NCBI GenBank assembly: GCA_033439795.1
Contig: JAUTDP010000001.1
Span: 558,001 to 622,000 of the forward strand
Direction of reading: 5' to 3'
Origin: Sordaria brevicollis
Lineage: Eukaryota > Ascomycota > Sordariomycetes > Sordariales > Sordariaceae
Length of the DNA stretch: 64,000 nt
Under the pieces are notes generated by a model. That model did no database searches and was not told where the DNA came from. It was given only the letters and a program-made list of their open reading frames with translations. Shown here in pieces: positions 59,714 through 64,000 of the stretch; the first letter of the stretch is position 1; each line of letters starts with the position of its first letter. Position numbers and translations under genes: made by a program.

Positions 59714-60730
59714 TCACAACACCCTCCTAACAACCTTTCCCACCTCTCCCCTTTCCACCGCTTCCACCCTCGCACTCACAACCTTCCACACCTCCTCCGC
59801 CACCTCCTCCACACTGGCACTCGCATCAATAACATGCAAATCCTCCTCCTCCTGTCTAAACGCATATTCCCTCGCAATATGCTGTCCCCCCGCCGCCCCA
59901 GCCAACGGCGTCGGCGCCCCCACAGCAACCTCTTCCTGTCCCACTGCCGGTTCATCACTAAGCATCACCCCCTCCCTCTTCTTTTCCTCCGTCATCTCCC
60001 CTCCATCCTTCCCATTACCAGAACCCAAAGCACCAACACCACCACTAGGCACCGTCACCGTTCCCACCCTTCCCATTGACAAACCCCAGAATAACTCCCT
60101 TACCCGTCTTTGCATCTCCGCTTTTTCATAAAGTTCGTCTCCCCATCCTCCTCTTAAGCGGGCTTGCTCCTCGTCGAGATCGAGGAATAATACCAGGTCT
60201 GGACGCGGGAGGCCGATCTCGGGCGCGCGAGCCCAGGATAGGGACAGGGAAGGGTTTTGCTTTGCGGCGCTGTAGACTATGCCGGAGTAGTAGTACCGGT
60301 CTAGGATTAGGGTTGTTCCTTTGGCTAACTCTTCTGTTATGGTTTTTCTGTTTTTTTAAGTCCCGTTAGCATCCTGCCCTGCCCAAACCAAGAGCATATG
60401 GAATGGGGAATGGGGAAGAAGGAAGGGCTAAAAGAATGGTAAAAGAAGAGAACGGGAAACATACACAGCCTCCCACCGATTCGCGCTAAACAGCAAGTGA
60501 ATCACATGGTCGTCCATCTGCGACTGAGACTTGAGGTACGAATCAATCATTTGGCCGATGGGCGTCGTTCGGTCTGGAAACCGCATCGCTTTGACATTTT
60601 TTCTGCCTTCGCTCAAGAAGCGGTCTTTTAGGAGGGTGACTTGGGTCGTTTTGCCGCTGCGGTCGAGGCCTTCGATTACTATTAGGGCGCCGCGGGCGAT
60701 GGGGGTGTTGGTTTCTGATGTGGAGGCCAT
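59714..60730 (-). CDS. CDC8: Thymidylate kinase (dTMP kinase) with internal insertion
   Basis: Exons 60730-60465 and 60347-59714 (intron GTATGT...AACAG, phase 2) give 299 residues, about 80 more than yeast Cdc8. The P-loop IEGLDRSGKTTQ lies at about residues 18-29. MRFPDRTTPIGQ and LLFSANRWEAV follow; the latter is joined across the intron to KTITEEL. DRYYYSGIVYSAAK and PRPDLVLFLDLDEEQA complete the nucleotide-binding core. The extra length is a Gly/Glu-rich low-complexity stretch of roughly 70 residues (from about VTVPSGGVGALGSGNGKDGG) between the lid-proximal helix and the final beta strand (DLHVIDAS). The enzyme phosphorylates dTMP to dTDP for DNA synthesis. Confidence 0.93.
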
Positions 60731-63700
60731 TGTGTGTCGTTGTTGGGGGGGAGGGGGTTAATTGGGTGTGGATGAGATTGAGGGAATGGATGGAAGGAAA
60801 ATTGAGAGGGAAAATGGGAGAATTGGGTTGAATTGATGGTGTTGATGGGAACTGGTGATGCGATGAGGTGACCTCGATGAACTCGGCGGAAGCTCTTATC
60901 GCGAGATAAGATGACGGAGTGGGACAGCAAGGTTCGCGGGGAAGGTGCGAAGTGCGCACTGTCTCGGGCAGGCATCTGGCAATCTGCAGCTGAGACATTC
61001 CGCGGGTTAGGGTTAAAGGAGCAGGAGCAGGTGACAGAAGATTGCTGCAGTGTGTCTTGCAGTTGCCAAGTCCGAGCGCTTTGTGATTGCGACTTCCTTC
61101 GATGGGCGAGATATGGATATGATGATGGGGGACGAGATTTTTCGAGTGAGAATAAGTATTTTTCGTTTCTCCTCCCTACTTATCTAGTCATCTCGAGACC
61201 CAATCTTTCATTCTCCTCGCCCACGATTAGCTGTCCCGGCGTTGAAGCTCGAACACTCTACGACATCTCCAACTTCCACCTCCGAGCTTGGCGACATCAA
61301 TATGCCTTCATCTGACGAGATTGGAACCCTGTCCTCTTATGTTCATCCTACGAAAAGGTCCATATCAGGACCTGCGAAGATTGTCCATCGACACAGTCTC
61401 GATGTGCAGATGGATACCGGGCCTAGACAAATCTTGTGAGTGCGTTGTTCGGGACTTGGCTACTTTACCTGATATGGACCCTTCTGCCACTTATTCACAT
61501 CTTCGCCTTTGCGAGACAAATGGAGCCCAAACTCTCTTGATATGATCCGTCAAGGTTGGCGGATGATCTCGAGTGGGAAATCATCCCGAAATAATTCGTA
61601 TATTCCAGGCCGTTCAAGCCGTTCGGGCTGTCCTTTCACCGGATAGAAACAAGATCCGCGGCTCGAGTGAGCATCATGCAGTTTTCTGATGCGAGACAAC
61701 CACGAAAGGATCACTCGTAGTCTTTCCGAAGCGTTGCAAACCTCACGTCAGTTTGGCTAGTTATGACGGACGAAAATCATCCCGTTGATTGCTGAAAACG
61801 TCCGTGTGCAGTCCATTTGACCTTTGTCGCGCTCTCAATTTCCAGCGCATCATCAGTACGCTTCGCTTCACAACTTGACATCGTCGATCCACTGATCATG
61901 AACATTGAGTTGCAGTAGGAAGACCTTTTGAGGTTTGGTGTCTTGGGCTACGGGATGAGGAGCTGTTTACATTGGTCATCGTCCTGAGCTATCCTCTCAT
62001 CCTCCCGGGGGCTTCCTTGTCACACTGGGTAAGCTCGAATCTGCGATGTTCTGCATGAGAAGTGCCGCTGACAAGGCCTAGATTCCGCGCCGACATACCT
62101 ATCTTCAGCGTCCTTCCCCTCACTCATCGTCTCTACGCCATTACGTTTCTGATGGCCTTCATGAATGACGTGTGAAACCGTGAGCTCGATGATTCAAAGG
62201 CCTTCGACCGTGACTCCGGCGAGAAGGGCGCACCTGGGGTGTTACTCTCCGCTTTCCGTTCGCTGAGAGGACCAGAATTGGCGACGATAAGACCGACTGG
62301 CTTGCAACCCTCCAACCCGAGACGCTCTGCAACAGGATCTCGGCAACCAAGACAAGCGACGCCGCTCATCCACTACATAGCGGTGGGCACTCCAACCTGC
62401 AGCGTCTCTAGGTCTCACCTCCCGCATCCCGACGAGATCATGAAAGCCTGAATACCAACCGCGGGCTGCCATCCATCAGTCCCGCCTCTGCCTGGCCGTC
62501 AAGAGCATTGGATTTGGCAGGAAGCTCGATACGGTGGTCCTACCAGCGGAGATCAGGCGGAAATGCTGGGATTCGCCACCGGAAATAGAGCTCTCGCATC
62601 CAGACAGGAACAGGCAACGAAAGATGTTCATCCACGCTCAATATTTATGCATCTGTCACCCACCATCGCCGACTTGAAGGATATCCGCTGCAATTACAGT
62701 CTCAGGCTCGCTTCGTGGCACATCTTCAGTTGACTGTCTCAGCTGCTTTTACATCTCTCTCGAGATATCATCTGCTCCAGCCACCTTAAATCCGTGACTG
62801 AAGTGATGAATCTGTCAGGGGAGGTTTGGGCATCATCGCATCCCAACTCTAGGACGACAAGAGTAGAAGTCGAGTTGAAAGATCAATTCGGCCAGCCCGG
62901 AGCCTCGTGTGAGGACAAGGACGCTTCAGAGAGGTGCCACGAAGCACTGATCGCATAGAGATGCTGCTGCGAGGCTTATCACACCGGCCGAGACGTGCAC
63001 TCTGGACGAGCCATGTACTCGGGAACGCTAACCTTGGGGCGCCAGGTGGTACGAGATGGCTTGAGTGAGCGCTCCTGCCATCACGCTCTGCATACGACGA
63101 CCGCGGGGAAGTAAGAGTGCCTTAGCGGATGGCTTGCATGCTCTGTCGCCTCCGAAGCTGAGTTGGACGTCTGAAGCTGGCATCATCTTCCTAGCCTTAC
63201 CCACGACTGCTGGGGCGACTTCTGCAGTACAAGCTGATGTTAAGGGAAAACTCAAGCCTGAGATTCATCTTCACAGGAGCAGTCAAATCATGAACGAGGG
63301 GGGACTCACAGTGTTGCTGTCATTGTTGGAGAGGAGTTCAGGGGCGACTTTCTGCTTCACCATAACCAGGGTTAGGGTTATGCCACCGATGCCTTTTCTT
63401 CGGACATGTAACCCAGTCCACTACACCACAAACACTATGCAATTCGCAATGATAGACATGGTAAATGGTCCAAGTAAGTTTCTCTTATTCTTTTGGTCCA
63501 GCAAGTCTTGCTTTCCTCCCCAGTAACATCCCAACCACGGATAAAGTTGACCTGAAAGAGCCGCACCAAGGGACATGCCCTTGTCAGCAGACATCCTTGG
63601 TTGAAGATATCTTCGCGATCAATGAAGAACGTTGCCAAGGGACACAATGTCCTAGACATGTGTCAGGGACAGCAGTACCAGCATTTTCCACTTAAAAGGG

Positions 63701-64000
63701 AGATCTGCGAATAAGTGAGACAAGGCAAGATGTTGCCGCAACACCGAGCAATGAAGAGGCAATGGTCGGTCTCAGAGCTAAAGTGCTTGCATATATGTTA
63801 AAGTGGTTGCATATCGCGCCTCGACCTAGCTCCCTTTCGCGATCCATTCCGAATATCGAAGAACGCTACTCAGCAGGCAAGTCTGTCCGAGGATCAAGTT
63901 CGACCTGAACTATCGGCTCAGCGAGATCTTGTGTAACGCCGTCCAAATGTGACCGTGAAGCGAGGTCGAGACGACCTCGAGGCACGCAGAGATATCCGCG
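60731..64000. other. Terminal gene-free interval
   Basis: The first 200 bases are the thymidylate kinase promoter. Beyond that no frame has recognisable domains. The sequence from about 61.5 kb has normal GC, many stops in all frames and scattered CG-rich words, so it could be an old degraded repeat, but no ends or coding remnant could be identified. GGTTAGGGTTA strings occur at 61005 and 63371. Confidence 0.35.

Noticed and set aside
1..64000. CRISPR arrays, prokaryotic operons or a biosynthetic gene cluster
   Set aside because: Gene structure is eukaryotic throughout, no regularly spaced repeats with spacers were seen, and no backbone enzymes such as PKS or NRPS are present.

Overview
The window is nuclear DNA of a filamentous ascomycete, most likely a member of the Sordariales close to Neurospora or Sordaria. 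Genes have short introns with GTRNGT donors, CTRAC-like branch sites and AG acceptors. Several proteins are fungal-type (Ccr4, AcrB, CFEM). Two blocks (about 6.1-9.5 kb and 28.7-36.9 kb) are extremely TA-rich and nearly free of CpA/TpG, which is the signature of repeat-induced point mutation (RIP). The assignment rests on these features only; no search was run.

Layout. At 1-3.5 kb lies a methyltransferase with a low-complexity N-terminus. At 4.3-4.8 kb (minus) is a three-exon LYR-motif protein of the ETFRF1/LYRM5 type. At 5.8-10.7 kb is a mitochondrial-type hot-dog thioesterase gene split by a 3.4-kb RIP-mutated hAT transposon with a perfect 8-bp target duplication. From 11.5 to 23.2 kb there is a head-to-tail array of eight paralogous small secreted proteins, all on the plus strand, plus one relic; a 338-bp PIF/Harbinger-like MITE sits inside the array. 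At 25.3-27.7 kb is CCR4, the mRNA deadenylase.

From 28.7 to 36.9 kb lie a TA-flanked terminal-inverted-repeat element and, 76 bp further on, a complete but RIP-destroyed Ty3/gypsy retrotransposon read on the minus strand. At 40.4-43.6 kb is a large coiled-coil membrane protein of the AcrB type. A 367-bp pogo/mariner-like MITE lies at 46.5 kb. At 49.0-49.6 kb (minus) is a CFEM protein with a GPI-type tail. At 55.3-56.6 kb (minus) is TAF11, divergent from GTP cyclohydrolase I at 58.1-59.1 kb, which converges on thymidylate kinase at 59.7-60.7 kb (minus). The remaining stretches, including 50-55 kb and 61-64 kb, show no gene I can support.

The most notable feature is the secreted-protein array. 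All eight members keep six cysteines, a C-x4-C followed by a WC(N/H) core, and a phase-0 intron immediately downstream of that core. They differ in an N-terminal module (YGIEDITW...VNVTGT), which is full in four, partial in two and absent in two, and in whether a second intron interrupts the signal peptide. This looks like a locally expanded, fast-diverging family. I do not recognise a named family with certainty, although the general pattern recalls Ecp2/Hce2-like fungal effector candidates.
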